Origin: Bacteroidota bacterium
GTDB taxonomy: Bacteria; Bacteroidota; Bacteroidia; Bacteroidales; F082
Direction: 5' to 3'
NCBI GenBank assembly: GCA_014382445.1
Contig: JACNJS010000019.1
Location: forward strand, 80,450 to 144,449
DNA: 64,000 nucleotides
The stretch's first letter is position 1, and every line of letters begins with the position of its first letter. The notes under the pieces were generated by a model, which had not been told where the DNA came from, did no database searches, and saw nothing but the letters and a program-made list of their open reading frames with translations. A program made the position numbers and the translations under genes. Of the stretch, positions 32,912 through 41,945 are shown piece after piece.

Positions 32912-34723
32912 ATGTACGACATTGTCGAGCTTAACGGTAAACTTGTTACCGAATTAAGACAAATAGCAGAGGAATTCGACATTCCAAAACCTGATAAATT
33001 GCTCAAAAAAGAATTAATCTACAAAATTCTTGATCATCAGGCACTTAATCCTTCAAAAGAAATACTTGATGCTGAGAAGAAAAGCTCTGCCATTAAAGAT
33101 AGGAAAAGGGTTCATCCTCAAAAAAGAAAAAATGAACCAATAGTCACTTCTGAGCAAAAGGCCGATCATAGTTTAAATCCGGTAAAAAGAAGCCATCAGG
33201 ATCAACGTGATGAGAAAACTAATAAAAACATTAGAAAACATCCAACAGATCAAACGCCTTTAACAAGGTCAAAAACCGAGCTTACTCCAATCGTTGACGA
33301 AGATATTGCTACTCAAAAGCAGGTTAATACAACTACTTCTTCAGAACAGGTAAAACCTAACGAAAACAGAAAACCGCACAATACAAAAGAAGTAAGAAAG
33401 GTAAGAAATCGCACAAGAATACCCGAGAATAAAAAAGTAGAAAAAGTTACATCGGAGAAACCTGTAATTACTGAAACTGCTAAAGAAGAATTAGTTGATA
33501 CAGCAACTAAGAAGACAGTAAGTACATTGGAGGAACCAGTTACTAAAACTGTTATTACTGCCGAACCTGACGAAAAAATAACAAGACCTAAATATTCATT
33601 TGAATTTGAAGGTATTGTTGAAGCAGAAGGTGTGCTTGAGATAATGCCCGACGGTTATGGATTTTTAAGATCATCGGATTATAATTATCTTAATTCTCCT
33701 GACGATATATATGTTTCTTTATCACAAATAAAACTTTTTGGCTTAAAAACAGGTGATACAATAAAAGGACAAGTAAGGCCACCTAAAGAAAGTGAAAAAT
33801 ATTTTCCGTTAATTAAAGTGATAAAAATAAACGGAATGTTACCTCAGGATGTTCGCGACAGAGTTCCTTTTGACTTTTTAACTCCTTTATTCCCCAATCA
33901 AAGATTATCACTTACAGGGCATAAAAACGAAACTGTATCAACCCGGATAATGGACATGTTTACTCCTATTGGGAAAGGGCAACGCGGTTTGATTGTCTCG
34001 CAGCCAAAAACAGGTAAAACTGTATTACTCAAAGAGATAGCAAATGCAATCGCCGCAAATCACCCAGAGGTTTACTTGATCATTTTGCTTATTGATGAGC
34101 GGCCTGAGGAAGTTACTGATATGGCACGTAGTGTGAATGCTGAAGTAGTAGCTTCAACATTTGACGAACCGGCAGAAAAACATGTTAAAATAGCTAATCT
34201 GATTCTTGAAAAAGCTAAGAGACTAACCGAATGCGGACACGATGTTGTTATTCTATTAGACTCAATTACACGACTTGCAAGAGCATATAATACTGTTTCA
34301 CCGGCCTCAGGGAAAGTGCTTTCAGGAGGTGTTGAAGCTAACGCTCTACAAAAACCAAAGCGGTTCTTTGGTGCTGCACGTCAAATTGAAAATGGTGGGT
34401 CGCTTACAATTCTGGCAACAGCCCTTATCGATACAGGTTCTAAAATGGATGAAGTTATTTTTGAAGAATTTAAAGGTACCGGCAACATGGAACTTCAACT
34501 TGACCGTAAGCTTTCTAACAAGCGTATTTATCCATCAATTGATATTGTTGCTTCGAGCACAAGGCGTGAAGATCTCCTTGTTGATAAAGACATACTGCAA
34601 AGGATTTGGGTATTAAGAAACCACCTTGCTGATATGAATCCGGTTGAAGCGATGGAATTCCTTAAAGATAAGATGAAATATACTGCTACTAATCAGGAAT
34701 TTTTAATTTCGATGAATAGTTAG
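32912..34723 (+). CDS. rho: Transcription termination factor Rho with long linker
   Basis: A 603-residue hexameric RNA helicase. Rho_N domain at about 1-48 ([20 protein letters not shown]), then about 170 residues of Lys/Glu/Thr/Pro-rich low-complexity sequence, the cold-shock-like RNA-binding domain at about 230-310 ([20 protein letters not shown]), and the RecA-type ATPase at about 340-600 (Walker [16 protein letters not shown], Walker [18 protein letters not shown]-loop and R-loop segments [20 protein letters not shown]). E. coli Rho is 419 residues, so the extra length is the linker. Such disordered insertions are known for Bacteroides Rho and influence its activity. A strong terminator follows. 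Confidence 0.97.
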   Translation: MYDIVELNGKLVTELRQIAEEFDIPKPDKLLKKELIYKILDHQALNPSKEILDAEKKSSAIKDRKRVHPQKRKNEPIVTSEQKADHSLNPVKRSHQDQRDEKTNKNIRKHPTDQTPLTRSKTELTPIVDEDIATQKQVNTTTSSEQVKPNENRKPHNTKEVRKVRNRTRIPENKKVEKVTSEKPVITETAKEELVDTATKKTVSTLEEPVTKTVITAEPDEKITRPKYSFEFEGIVEAEGVLEIMPDGYGFLRSSDYNYLNSPDDIYVSLSQIKLFGLKTGDTIKGQVRPPKESEKYFPLIKVIKINGMLPQDVRDRVPFDFLTPLFPNQRLSLTGHKNETVSTRIMDMFTPIGKGQRGLIVSQPKTGKTVLLKEIANAIAANHPEVYLIILLIDERPEEVTDMARSVNAEVVASTFDEPAEKHVKIANLILEKAKRLTECGHDVVILLDSITRLARAYNTVSPASGKVLSGGVEANALQKPKRFFGAARQIENGGSLTILATALIDTGSKMDEVIFEEFKGTGNMELQLDRKLSNKRIYPSIDIVASSTRREDLLVDKDILQRIWVLRNHLADMNPVEAMEFLKDKMKYTATNQEFLISMNS

Positions 34724-34750
34724 TAAAATTTATTCAGCTATACTTAAAAT

Positions 34751-34790
34751 AACCTCTGTTTATTCATTGCATTGAACAGAGGTTTTTTTA
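34751..34790. terminator. Bidirectional terminator between rho and the DUF1573-like gene
   Basis: AACCTCTGTT (34751-34760) and AACAGAGGTT (34775-34784) form a perfect 10-base stem with a T run after it on the plus strand and an A-containing flank giving T on the other strand. The stop codon of the convergent gene lies at its edge. Confidence 0.88.
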
Positions 34791-35590
34791 TGATTGGGAT
34801 AAATTCTTACCGAGCCATGTATTCCTAATATTACTAATGGGTTATCAGGATCATTAGAACGAACCACAATTGTTTCATGCTGAATCCCAATCCTTCCGTG
34901 GGTATTGATCCTAATGCGTAGCATGGCCTTTTCATCCTGTAAAATCGGATTAGCAGGGCTGTCAACAACTTTAATTCCTTTCGGAAGTTTAATCTCAAAA
35001 ATATTTAAAGGCATGGAACCTAAGTTTGAAATCAGGAAAGTATGATATAGAATTTTACCTCGCACCAAATGGCCAAAATCATAATTATAGTGATCGAAAA
35101 CCATATTAGGGACTGTGTCAAATATATCTTTATAATTAATACTTCTGCCTCCCTCTATCAGATTCATCAGCAAGTTCAGGAATTTATATGGACTCTTTTT
35201 ATCGTTACTTACAATTGATATTTCAGATACAAATTTACCCAGATTTAGTTCAATATCAGCATTAAATTCAACATTAATAATACCCTCCTTTGATGGTATC
35301 AGTAGTTCTGGCTCAAAATTAAGAGTAACAAAACGGCTAGATTTTCCATTAGTAAACATTACCGGGTCTTTTCCAAAATTTCGTATCTCTATTCTGAAGA
35401 CGGTAATCTCACCACGTGGCACATCGCCAACAACAATATCCATACTGTCGGTTGCAAAACCAATATTACCAATTATAAGAGGAAATTTCTTCCTTGTTAA
35501 ACTATCTATCTGCGTATTTTGCGAAAGCAATAAATGAGTATTGGCAAATAAAAATAACAATATTAGATATGTATACCGCAACATTCTCAT
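34760..35590 (-). CDS. Exported protein with two DUF1573-like (Ig/ASH-type) domains
   Basis: A 276-residue protein with a signal peptide (about 1-23, LILLFLFANTHLLLSQ). Two immunoglobulin-like beta-sandwich units are visible: about 45-140 (GEITVFRIEIRNFGKDPVMF) and about 165-265 (FGHLVRGKILYHTFLISNLG, then ETIVVRSNDPDNPLVILGIH), resembling DUF1573/ASH domains of Bacteroidota. The function of the family is not known. It overlaps the terminator and lies one base downstream of mpl. Confidence 0.72.
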   Translation of the reverse strand: MRMLRYTYLILLFLFANTHLLLSQNTQIDSLTRKKFPLIIGNIGFATDSMDIVVGDVPRGEITVFRIEIRNFGKDPVMFTNGKSSRFVTLNFEPELLIPSKEGIINVEFNADIELNLGKFVSEISIVSNDKKSPYKFLNLLMNLIEGGRSINYKDIFDTVPNMVFDHYNYDFGHLVRGKILYHTFLISNLGSMPLNIFEIKLPKGIKVVDSPANPILQDEKAMLRIRINTHGRIGIQHETIVVRSNDPDNPLVILGIHGSVRIYPNHKKTSVQCNE

Positions 35591-35591
35591 T

Positions 35592-36953
35592 TTAAACTAA
35601 AGGCACTATCATTTTGGCAAGTTCCTCGAAATTAATACCATCAAAATTACCAGAGCTCATCATTAAAAATACTGTATCCGGTTTTTTAACCAAAATGAGC
35701 CAATCAGTCATATCTTTTGAATTAACAAATACTTTCAGATTTTTTCTGCCAAAAGCAACCTCAACATCATGCACCGATAAATCAGGCAGGCGTTTCATAG
35801 CAAGAGTATGTTCATCGAAATAAACACATGCATGGTTGGGTAGTTCAAGTGTATGTTGGTATTCATGAATAAAATCTTTGTTTAAGCTACTAAATGTATG
35901 TAATTCCAGACAGGCAACAAAGTTCATTTCAGGAAATTGCTCGCGAACAGCCTCAACTGTTGCACGAACTTTTGATGGGGCATGAGCAAAATCCTTATAT
36001 AACCTGCTGTTGCCATTGCTGCTAACCAGCTCTAGTCGGTTGGCTGTACCCTCAAAACTTTTGATAGAATCAAAAAATTCCTTATCATATATTCCCAGCT
36101 GCCTGCAAACAAGTTTGGCACCATTAATATTTATCATGTTGTGTTTGCCAAATATGCCGAGTTCAACTTCGCCATTATCGGTCAAAATACAATAAATCCC
36201 ATTTCGAATCCTATATTCAGGAATACCATAAGGAATGGTTGTTAAATTGTTTTGTGCGATGGCCAGTTCCTCTATCTTACTATCATTTTGATAATAAATT
36301 AGTGATCCATTATCTTTTATAAGAGAGATAAATTTTTCAAACTGGCTGATATAATTTTCATTTGTAGGAAAAACGTTTATGTGATCCCAGGCAATACCAC
36401 TCAATAGTGCAATATCAGGCGAATACCAATGAAATTTTGGTCGGCGATCAATAGGTGAACTTAAATATTCGTCACCTTCAAAAATCATTATAGGAGCAGT
36501 ATCGCTTAAGCGTACCATTACATCAAAGTCTTTGATTTTTGACCCTACCAGGTAATCGAAATCGTAATTCAACGTTCTAAGAACATGCATAATCATAGCA
36601 GTTATTGTAGTTTTACCATGACTGCCACCTATAACAATTCGTTTTTTATTTTTGGAATGATTGTATAGAAACTCAGGGTATGAATATATACGAAGTCCCA
36701 ATTCAATTGCACGCGCTAATTCAGGATTATCCTGTTTGGCATGCATACCCAGTATAATTGCATCAATATCTTGAGATATGTTTTCAGGATGCCAGCCAAA
36801 CTTTTTGGGTAGTAGATTATTATCAGCTAACCTGCTCAGCGATGGCTCAAATATTTCATCATCCGAACCACTAACTGAATGTCCAACTATTTTCAAAGCA
36901 ATAGCAAGATTATGCATGGCACTTCCTCCTATTGCAATAAAATGTATTTTCAT
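35592..36953 (-). CDS. mpl: Mpl-type Mur ligase (murein tripeptide recycling)
   Basis: A 453-residue Mur ligase. The N-terminal nucleotide-binding motif is KIHFIAIGGSAMHNLAIALK and the ATP-binding P-loop is IVIGGSHGKTTITAMI; EGDEYLSSP and IAWDHINVFPT are other family motifs. The protein resembles Mpl, which joins recycled L-Ala-gamma-D-Glu-meso-DAP to UDP-N-acetylmuramate, more than MurC because of the SGSDDEIFEPSLSRL region and the metal-binding GDEY motif. Cytoplasmic. It is a second cell-wall recycling enzyme in this window besides the D-Ala-D-Ala dipeptidase-like gene. Confidence 0.85.
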   Translation of the reverse strand: MKIHFIAIGGSAMHNLAIALKIVGHSVSGSDDEIFEPSLSRLADNNLLPKKFGWHPENISQDIDAIILGMHAKQDNPELARAIELGLRIYSYPEFLYNHSKNKKRIVIGGSHGKTTITAMIMHVLRTLNYDFDYLVGSKIKDFDVMVRLSDTAPIMIFEGDEYLSSPIDRRPKFHWYSPDIALLSGIAWDHINVFPTNENYISQFEKFISLIKDNGSLIYYQNDSKIEELAIAQNNLTTIPYGIPEYRIRNGIYCILTDNGEVELGIFGKHNMININGAKLVCRQLGIYDKEFFDSIKSFEGTANRLELVSSNGNSRLYKDFAHAPSKVRATVEAVREQFPEMNFVACLELHTFSSLNKDFIHEYQHTLELPNHACVYFDEHTLAMKRLPDLSVHDVEVAFGRKNLKVFVNSKDMTDWLILVKKPDTVFLMMSSGNFDGINFEELAKMIVPLV

Positions 36954-37138
36954 ATCTACAGTTTTAATTCAGCTCAAACATTAGAAAAATGGTGATTTAT
37001 TCCGTGTAAAAATAGTTGATAATATTAATTTATTGGAAATTTTACATGAATATTCTTTTTTTATAACTTTACAATTAATACAAGGAAATAACATGTTGTT
37101 ATAGAAAAAACTAATATTGTACACCTAATAATCTGAAT

Positions 37139-38008
37139 ATGAAAACAATACTTATCCCTGTTGATTTTTCAAATCATGTAACTTCCACATACAAATATGC
37201 CATTAGGATGGCAGGATGTATTAACGATACACGTTTATTTTTCCTGCATTCGTATAACGACCAGTTGTTAATTCCCGACTCAGGTTTAAATAGCGGATTC
37301 GACAACGACGCATATATGAACATGCAACTTATTGAAGAATTTAAACTTTTGGCCGAAAATAATATGAAACAACTTAAGGTTGAAGTTGAAAATTATTTGG
37401 AAAATAATCAGTTAAAAAACTTTGTTGTGAATACTTCCGTTACTGGTGGCGACCCCGGCTGGGAAATCACCAGTGTTTGTAAAAACATAAAGCCTGATTT
37501 TATAGTTATGGGAACACAGGGTGAGGGGAAAAAAGGGATACTTGAGGGAAGTATGGCAAAAAAAATAATGAACAAAGTAATGATACCGGTAATTGCGATA
37601 CCCTTAGGTACAAAAACCCCTGACGAGCTTAAAATAATGTATACCTGTAACAACAAGGAAAAAGATTATAGTAAAATCAAGCTGCTTATGAAACTATTTG
37701 AGAATATCCCCACAAAAATATTTGCCGTTCACTTTCATTTTGAAGCCAATAGCACTGATGATATTACTGAAATCAATCAAATAAAAGAATCATTTTCAAG
37801 TGAAAGAATTAAAAAACTTATTCACTTTTCGCTTGTTGATACTAACGACAAAGACAATGCTTTAGAAGCCTTTGTTTCACATAATAGAATAAATGCCATT
37901 GCTTTTATTACTCATAAAACAAACATATTCAAGTCGTTATTTAAGAATCAGATAACTAAACACGACTTTTTCAAATTAGGATGGCCCATGATTGCGCTAC
38001 ATGAGTAA
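37139..38008 (+). CDS. Universal stress protein, two-domain
   Basis: A 289-residue tandem UspA protein. Domain 1 (about 1-160) starts MKTILIPVDFSNHVTSTYKY and has the ATP-binding glycine motif GTQGEGKKGILEGSMAKKIM; domain 2 (about 165-289) lacks this motif and is probably structural. Such proteins respond to starvation or redox stress. It is monocistronic and converges on the glycosyltransferase gene with only 7 bases between stops. Confidence 0.9.
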   Translation: MKTILIPVDFSNHVTSTYKYAIRMAGCINDTRLFFLHSYNDQLLIPDSGLNSGFDNDAYMNMQLIEEFKLLAENNMKQLKVEVENYLENNQLKNFVVNTSVTGGDPGWEITSVCKNIKPDFIVMGTQGEGKKGILEGSMAKKIMNKVMIPVIAIPLGTKTPDELKIMYTCNNKEKDYSKIKLLMKLFENIPTKIFAVHFHFEANSTDDITEINQIKESFSSERIKKLIHFSLVDTNDKDNALEAFVSHNRINAIAFITHKTNIFKSLFKNQITKHDFFKLGWPMIALHE

Positions 38009-38015
38009 AAAGGTA

Positions 38016-39215
38016 CTAATTCAGAGCTTTAACATATAATCCACAAAGAATGTTGCCTACAGTTTCCGGCGAAAACTCATCCCTGGAACTCGTTTGTATT
38101 TTATCCATGTTAAATGATAAACCGCCATCTAAAAAGTCGATTAAATTAGAAAGTAGTTGATCTTCATCTCTTGCATCAATCAATACTCCATTTTCAGTAT
38201 TAATCCGCTCAGGGATACCTCCTACCCTTGTTGCAATTACAGGAATCCCCAACGAAAGTGATTCATTAATCACGACAGGAAAGTTTTCATAATTGCTAAA
38301 AACAACTAGCATATCTACTGAGGCCATTTCATCAACAAGCTTATCTCCTTCCAATAAGCCTGTAAATACAACATGTTTATCGTTTAAACCAAGTTCAGAT
38401 GCATAATTCGTTATCCATTCCATATCCATTCCATCACCCACCAACCTGAAAACAAAATCGTTACGAATTTTTGCTAAACTACTTATCACTCGTAATAAGC
38501 CGCTTATATTTTTCGATTTATCTTCAAAACAACTTACATGAAGAAATGTAATAGGGTTAGCTTGATTCTTTATTGATGGACTATAAGAAAGAAATGTATT
38601 GTCGACAACATTTGGAAGTACTATATAATTATCATTTTGTAACCTATGTGATTGCATGGCTTTAGCCAGATTTTTAGTAACTGTAGTAACAAATGAAGCT
38701 TGCTTTACTATGATTCTGGTTGCAGTTTTTCTAAAAAATCCATTAAACGAATCAGTTAATTCAAGATATCTGGACCAATGTTCGGTAATGATGTATGGTT
38801 TTCCATAAAGTATCTTATAATATAAACCTATTAAACCAAGCCGCGTTAACACGTGAATATGTACAATGTTGAAATTTCCAAGATGCTTTTTAATAAGGTT
38901 TATGCCAATAATGTTGGCTTTAAAAAATCTATATATGTTTATTATTTTATTGAAAGGAAACAGTTTAATCCCTGAACTTGAATAATATACTTTTGCTGTT
39001 GGAACTCCGTTAATTACCTCATAATTAGGATCAAAAACTCTATAACCAGAAAACTTATTATTTACTATATGTGTATAAACAACGCCAACATCACAACAAA
39101 TATTTGCAGCTTCGGCATGACGTTGAATAAATAACCCTGGCATAGGATCGTACCGGTTAGGATACCATCGGGCAAGATATAATACTTTTAATCTACGCTT
39201 AACTTTTGTTGTCAT
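38016..39215 (-). CDS. Glycosyltransferase family 4 protein
   Basis: A 399-residue GT-B glycosyltransferase. The N-terminal Rossmann domain starts LKVLYLARWYPNRYDPMPGL; the C-terminal donor domain has the family 4 motif ENFPVVINESLSLGIPVIAT (E-x7-E type) and GGIPERINTENGVLIDARDE. Donor and acceptor sugars cannot be read from sequence. It is the last gene of a tightly overlapping leftward operon with vitamin-uptake-like genes, a combination that is odd for an envelope glycosyltransferase; its start overlaps the NadR-like gene by 17 bases. Confidence 0.88.
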   Translation of the reverse strand: MTTKVKRRLKVLYLARWYPNRYDPMPGLFIQRHAEAANICCDVGVVYTHIVNNKFSGYRVFDPNYEVINGVPTAKVYYSSSGIKLFPFNKIINIYRFFKANIIGINLIKKHLGNFNIVHIHVLTRLGLIGLYYKILYGKPYIITEHWSRYLELTDSFNGFFRKTATRIIVKQASFVTTVTKNLAKAMQSHRLQNDNYIVLPNVVDNTFLSYSPSIKNQANPITFLHVSCFEDKSKNISGLLRVISSLAKIRNDFVFRLVGDGMDMEWITNYASELGLNDKHVVFTGLLEGDKLVDEMASVDMLVVFSNYENFPVVINESLSLGIPVIATRVGGIPERINTENGVLIDARDEDQLLSNLIDFLDGGLSFNMDKIQTSSRDEFSPETVGNILCGLYVKALN

Positions 39216-39729
39216 ATTCTAATAATTCATCTACAAAATTAACCGCATTTTTAAACCTCTTCTCACTAATTCCTTTAACAACCCTGTAATTAAGATTATG
39301 TTGTTCCAATTCTTTAACAAACAAATCGTAAATATATTGCCTATCATGAGGATTACTACGTAAAGGATCGGGTTGCCACTTTACATCAGGATAACAAAGA
39401 AGGTATAGATCGTATACATGCTCGCTCATTTGCTTTTCAATCCATTCAGGTACAATGCCAAATACAACTGTCGACCATATTTTAATAACTAAGAGGTCAG
39501 TATCACAAAAAATGATATTCCCTGAAATTGATGCGATGTTTTCCTCCTTTTCCAGCTGACCAATTGCTATTTCAACTAAGTCATCCTCATTATATTCATA
39601 TTTTCTGTTTTGAAAATATTCACGGGCAAATTCGCTAACAATATTTGCAGAGTAATGCGCAGCAAGCTTTTCAGCAAGCCATGTTTTCCCTGTTGATTCA
39701 GGACCGGTAATAGCAATGCGCTTAAGCAT
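39199..39729 (-). CDS. NadR-like nicotinamide riboside kinase-type ATPase
   Basis: A 176-residue P-loop kinase. Walker A is ITGPESTGKTWLAEKLA, as in the C-terminal kinase domain of NadR; EFAREYF and FCDTDLLVIKIW match the substrate and metal sites. In NadR this domain phosphorylates nicotinamide riboside to NMN; free-standing relatives next to pnuC are thought to do the same. It overlaps pnuC by 8 bases. The upstream thiamine-binding-type protein makes a vitamin other than nicotinamide riboside possible. Confidence 0.82.
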   Translation of the reverse strand: MLKRIAITGPESTGKTWLAEKLAAHYSANIVSEFAREYFQNRKYEYNEDDLVEIAIGQLEKEENIASISGNIIFCDTDLLVIKIWSTVVFGIVPEWIEKQMSEHVYDLYLLCYPDVKWQPDPLRSNPHDRQYIYDLFVKELEQHNLNYRVVKGISEKRFKNAVNFVDELLEYDNKS

Positions 39730-40432
39730 GTTTCGTATTTAATGCAATCTGTTTTCGCCACTCAATATAACCCATAACTGCAAGAACCAGAAAAATAGTG
39801 TATTGGATTCCGGTAAACCCAAAACCTTTAACAAAATATAAAGGAATAGAAACAACATCGCCAATAATCCATAATGTCCAGCTTTCCAATTTTTTATTGG
39901 CCATTAACCACATAGCTGCAAAAAAAATGCCTGTTGTGAAAGTATCAAGAAAAGGAGTAGCCATTCTAAAGTCCTCAAGATTCCCTGATATAATAAGTTG
40001 CCATGCGTATCCAACACTCTCCATAAAATCAAGGTGATTCGGCATCACATTATAATATCTGTAAACCACAATTACAAATATTGAAGTGAATAAAAATATA
40101 CCTATAGCTTTTAATTTGTCTATAAAGTTTGTTCTACTAATTGAAATATGATGATCCTGGTCATCAATAACTTTCTGCCACATATACCATCCGTAAACGC
40201 TCATCCCTGTATAATAAACATTAATAATTAAATCGCCATATAACGACCATTGTGAAAGCAAATAAACATAAATGGCAGTACTAATAATACCTGTGGGGAA
40301 AACCAGAATATTTTCTTTGCGGGCGTAAATAACGCTAATAACTCCAAACAATGCCGCAATAAATTCAAGAATAATATTAAAAGTGGAAGCATTGTAGTAA
40401 GGCTGCAAAAAGAACTGGACAAAATCACTCAT
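39722..40432 (-). CDS. pnuC: PnuC-family vitamin transporter
   Basis: A 236-residue membrane transporter with about seven helices. Signature-like segments are EFIAALFGVISVIYARKENI, NVYYTGMSVYGWYMW and the late LESWTLWIIGDVVSIPLYFVKG. PnuC proteins take up nicotinamide riboside, thiamine (PnuT), riboflavin or other vitamins by facilitated diffusion, with trapping by a kinase. The kinase next door favours nicotinamide riboside; the YkoF-type gene just upstream (4-base overlap) favours thiamine. No TPP riboswitch was seen upstream. Confidence 0.88.
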   Translation of the reverse strand: MSDFVQFFLQPYYNASTFNIILEFIAALFGVISVIYARKENILVFPTGIISTAIYVYLLSQWSLYGDLIINVYYTGMSVYGWYMWQKVIDDQDHHISISRTNFIDKLKAIGIFLFTSIFVIVVYRYYNVMPNHLDFMESVGYAWQLIISGNLEDFRMATPFLDTFTTGIFFAAMWLMANKKLESWTLWIIGDVVSIPLYFVKGFGFTGIQYTIFLVLAVMGYIEWRKQIALNTKHA

Positions 40433-40698
40433 ATAGAGTTAGTGGGATGAATTTGCAAATCGGAATTAATAATTTTAATTACAAAAACTGAATGAGGCAG
40501 CTCGAACGACTTATGAATTTCCTTTGTAAGAATTTGCATTACTTCAAGATAATCGCCAAATACTTGCGTGCTTATTCCATTGGTTACCACGCTTATCTTA
40601 TTATAATTGTTTAGCCTCTGAATAAAATCCTTAATTGGAGGGATGAACTCATCTTTTAAAGGATAATAACTAATGTCAACTGAAGTATTCATAAACAA
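40429..40698 (-). CDS. Thiamine-binding YkoF/MTH1187-like protein
   Basis: An 89-residue ferredoxin-like protein: NTSVDISYYPLKDEFIPPIK at the N-terminus, KISVVTNGISTQVFGDYLEV in the middle and VFVIKIINSDL near the end fit the PF01910 thiamine-binding family. Translation may begin at the first ATG or at a second one two codons later. It is the first gene of an overlapping operon with pnuC (ATGA overlap), a kinase and a glycosyltransferase. It may bind thiamine or its precursor in the cytoplasm; ligand assignment is by family only. Confidence 0.75.
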   Translation of the reverse strand: MFMNTSVDISYYPLKDEFIPPIKDFIQRLNNYNKISVVTNGISTQVFGDYLEVMQILTKEIHKSFELPHSVFVIKIINSDLQIHPTNSI

Positions 40699-40714
40699 AA
40701 ATAAATTGAAAGAT

Positions 40715-40722
40715 CAAAGGTA
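40715..40722 (-). promoter_or_regulatory. Candidate -7 box of the YkoF-pnuC operon
   Basis: CAAAGGTA on the plus strand is TACCTTTG on the minus strand, 17 bases before the operon start. A plus-strand TAATTTTG (40740-40747) lies opposite for the divergent DUF423 gene. Confidence 0.4.
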
Positions 40723-40739
40723 CATATTTTTGAATTTAT

Positions 40740-40747
40740 TAATTTTG
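40740..40747 (+). promoter_or_regulatory. Candidate -7 box of the DUF423 gene
   Basis: TAATTTTG matches TAnnTTTG and lies 31 bases before the DUF423 ATG. No -33 TTG at a suitable distance. Confidence 0.35.
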
Positions 40748-40777
40748 CAAAATGATTTTCACTAACAATAATGCAAC

Positions 40778-41182
40778 ATGACAAAAAGATTTTTGATAAC
40801 AATAGGCATAATGGGAGGCCTTTGTGTAATTATGGGTACAATAGGTGCATACGTACTTTATGGTAATATTTCAGAAGAGTACATGAATACGTTTAATGTT
40901 GCAAATGAATTTCTTATGTTTCATGCGCTGGCATTGTTAGGGCTTGCCTTTATGAACCGATATGTATCGCGTTCATATTTAAATACTATTTACTATTTTT
41001 TTGTAATTGGCATAATTCTTTTTTCCGGACCGTTGTTCATAAGTTCTGTAAAAGAGTTAACGGGATTCGCTCCCAGTTTTCTTAATAAATTAGCTCCTAT
41101 AGGTAGTATTCTGCTTATTTCAGGCTGGATAACACTAATATTAACAGGAATAAATTATAAGCACAAGAAGAGAAATGGTTAA
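40778..41182 (+). CDS. DUF423 small membrane protein (YwdK/YgdD-like)
   Basis: A 134-residue protein with four hydrophobic helices (about 7-28, 45-60, 70-90, 108-126). FLMFHALALLGLAFM, GIILFSGPLFISSV and LAPIGSILLISGWITLIL match DUF423, the small inner-membrane family of E. coli YgdD and B. subtilis YwdK. The function is unknown. It converges on the LolA-like gene and is divergent from the vitamin-uptake operon. Confidence 0.85.
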   Translation: MTKRFLITIGIMGGLCVIMGTIGAYVLYGNISEEYMNTFNVANEFLMFHALALLGLAFMNRYVSRSYLNTIYYFFVIGIILFSGPLFISSVKELTGFAPSFLNKLAPIGSILLISGWITLILTGINYKHKKRNG

Positions 41183-41221
41183 ATACCGAGCCTGCCTTTT
41201 TGCCAAAGATTTGGATTTTTT

Positions 41222-41857
41222 CTACCTCATATCAATCACTTCAACATCAGGGTATTTTGAATAATCGAATGTAAAGGTATCTTGTGGCAGATCGATATCG
41301 GGTTTAAGGTCGATTATATGATAGGTGAAAACATTTCCATTAATATCATAAACAGAAAAGCTTTCAAGGCTTAGCTTACTGGCATTGACCACAACACTCA
41401 TTTTTTCGAAGTTTTTACGATCTTTTGGCTTTAGGCATATTTCCTGCAGACTCGTATTTTGATATTTTTTTTCAAGCCCATATTTTGCATCATATTCCTC
41501 GTTGTATTTTGTAAGAATTTGTGTTGGTGAAACGCTTTCTTCAGTTTCGTCAACGTTGCTCACCATAACTTCATCCGAGTCTTTTAAAAAGGTCCAAATT
41601 GTTTTTCCATCCGATATTATTATTTGTCCTTCCATTTCAATACGATAACTATCACCCTGAACAAAAATCAATCCTGATTTCTTCTCATCAATACCCATTT
41701 CAACATTCACCATTGTGTATGATAAATTTGCCTTGAAGTTCTTATATGATGATGTATGGTTGATCACATCTTCAAGCAGTGTTTCCGCTTCCTTATCGCT
41801 CTGTGCAACAACAACACCTGCCAGAAGCATGGAAATAATAAATATTAGCTTTTTCAT
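41222..41857 (-). CDS. LolA-like outer-membrane lipoprotein carrier
   Basis: A 211-residue protein with a signal peptide (about 1-19, LIFIISMLLAGVVVAQS) and a LolA-type half-barrel pattern: TSSYKNFKANLSYTMVNVEM, FVQGDSYRIEMEGQIIISDG, KTIWTFLKDSDEVMVSNVDE. In Proteobacteria LolA carries lipoproteins across the periplasm; Bacteroidota members of this divergent family are presumed to do the same. It lies 88 bases downstream of ftsK, the same neighbour arrangement as in many bacteria. Confidence 0.85.
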   Translation of the reverse strand: MKKLIFIISMLLAGVVVAQSDKEAETLLEDVINHTSSYKNFKANLSYTMVNVEMGIDEKKSGLIFVQGDSYRIEMEGQIIISDGKTIWTFLKDSDEVMVSNVDETEESVSPTQILTKYNEEYDAKYGLEKKYQNTSLQEICLKPKDRKNFEKMSVVVNASKLSLESFSVYDINGNVFTYHIIDLKPDIDLPQDTFTFDYSKYPDVEVIDMR

Positions 41858-41945
41858 TTATGTTTATTTTAATGTGTGAATGTTTAAATGTTTAAAGAGT
41901 ATTTTCTTCATTATAGCATTGTATCATTCTTACATTCAATCATTC

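Noticed and set aside
40699..40777. TPP riboswitch before the thiamine-binding-like gene
   Set aside because: The 79-base interval is too short and has no CUGAGA core.
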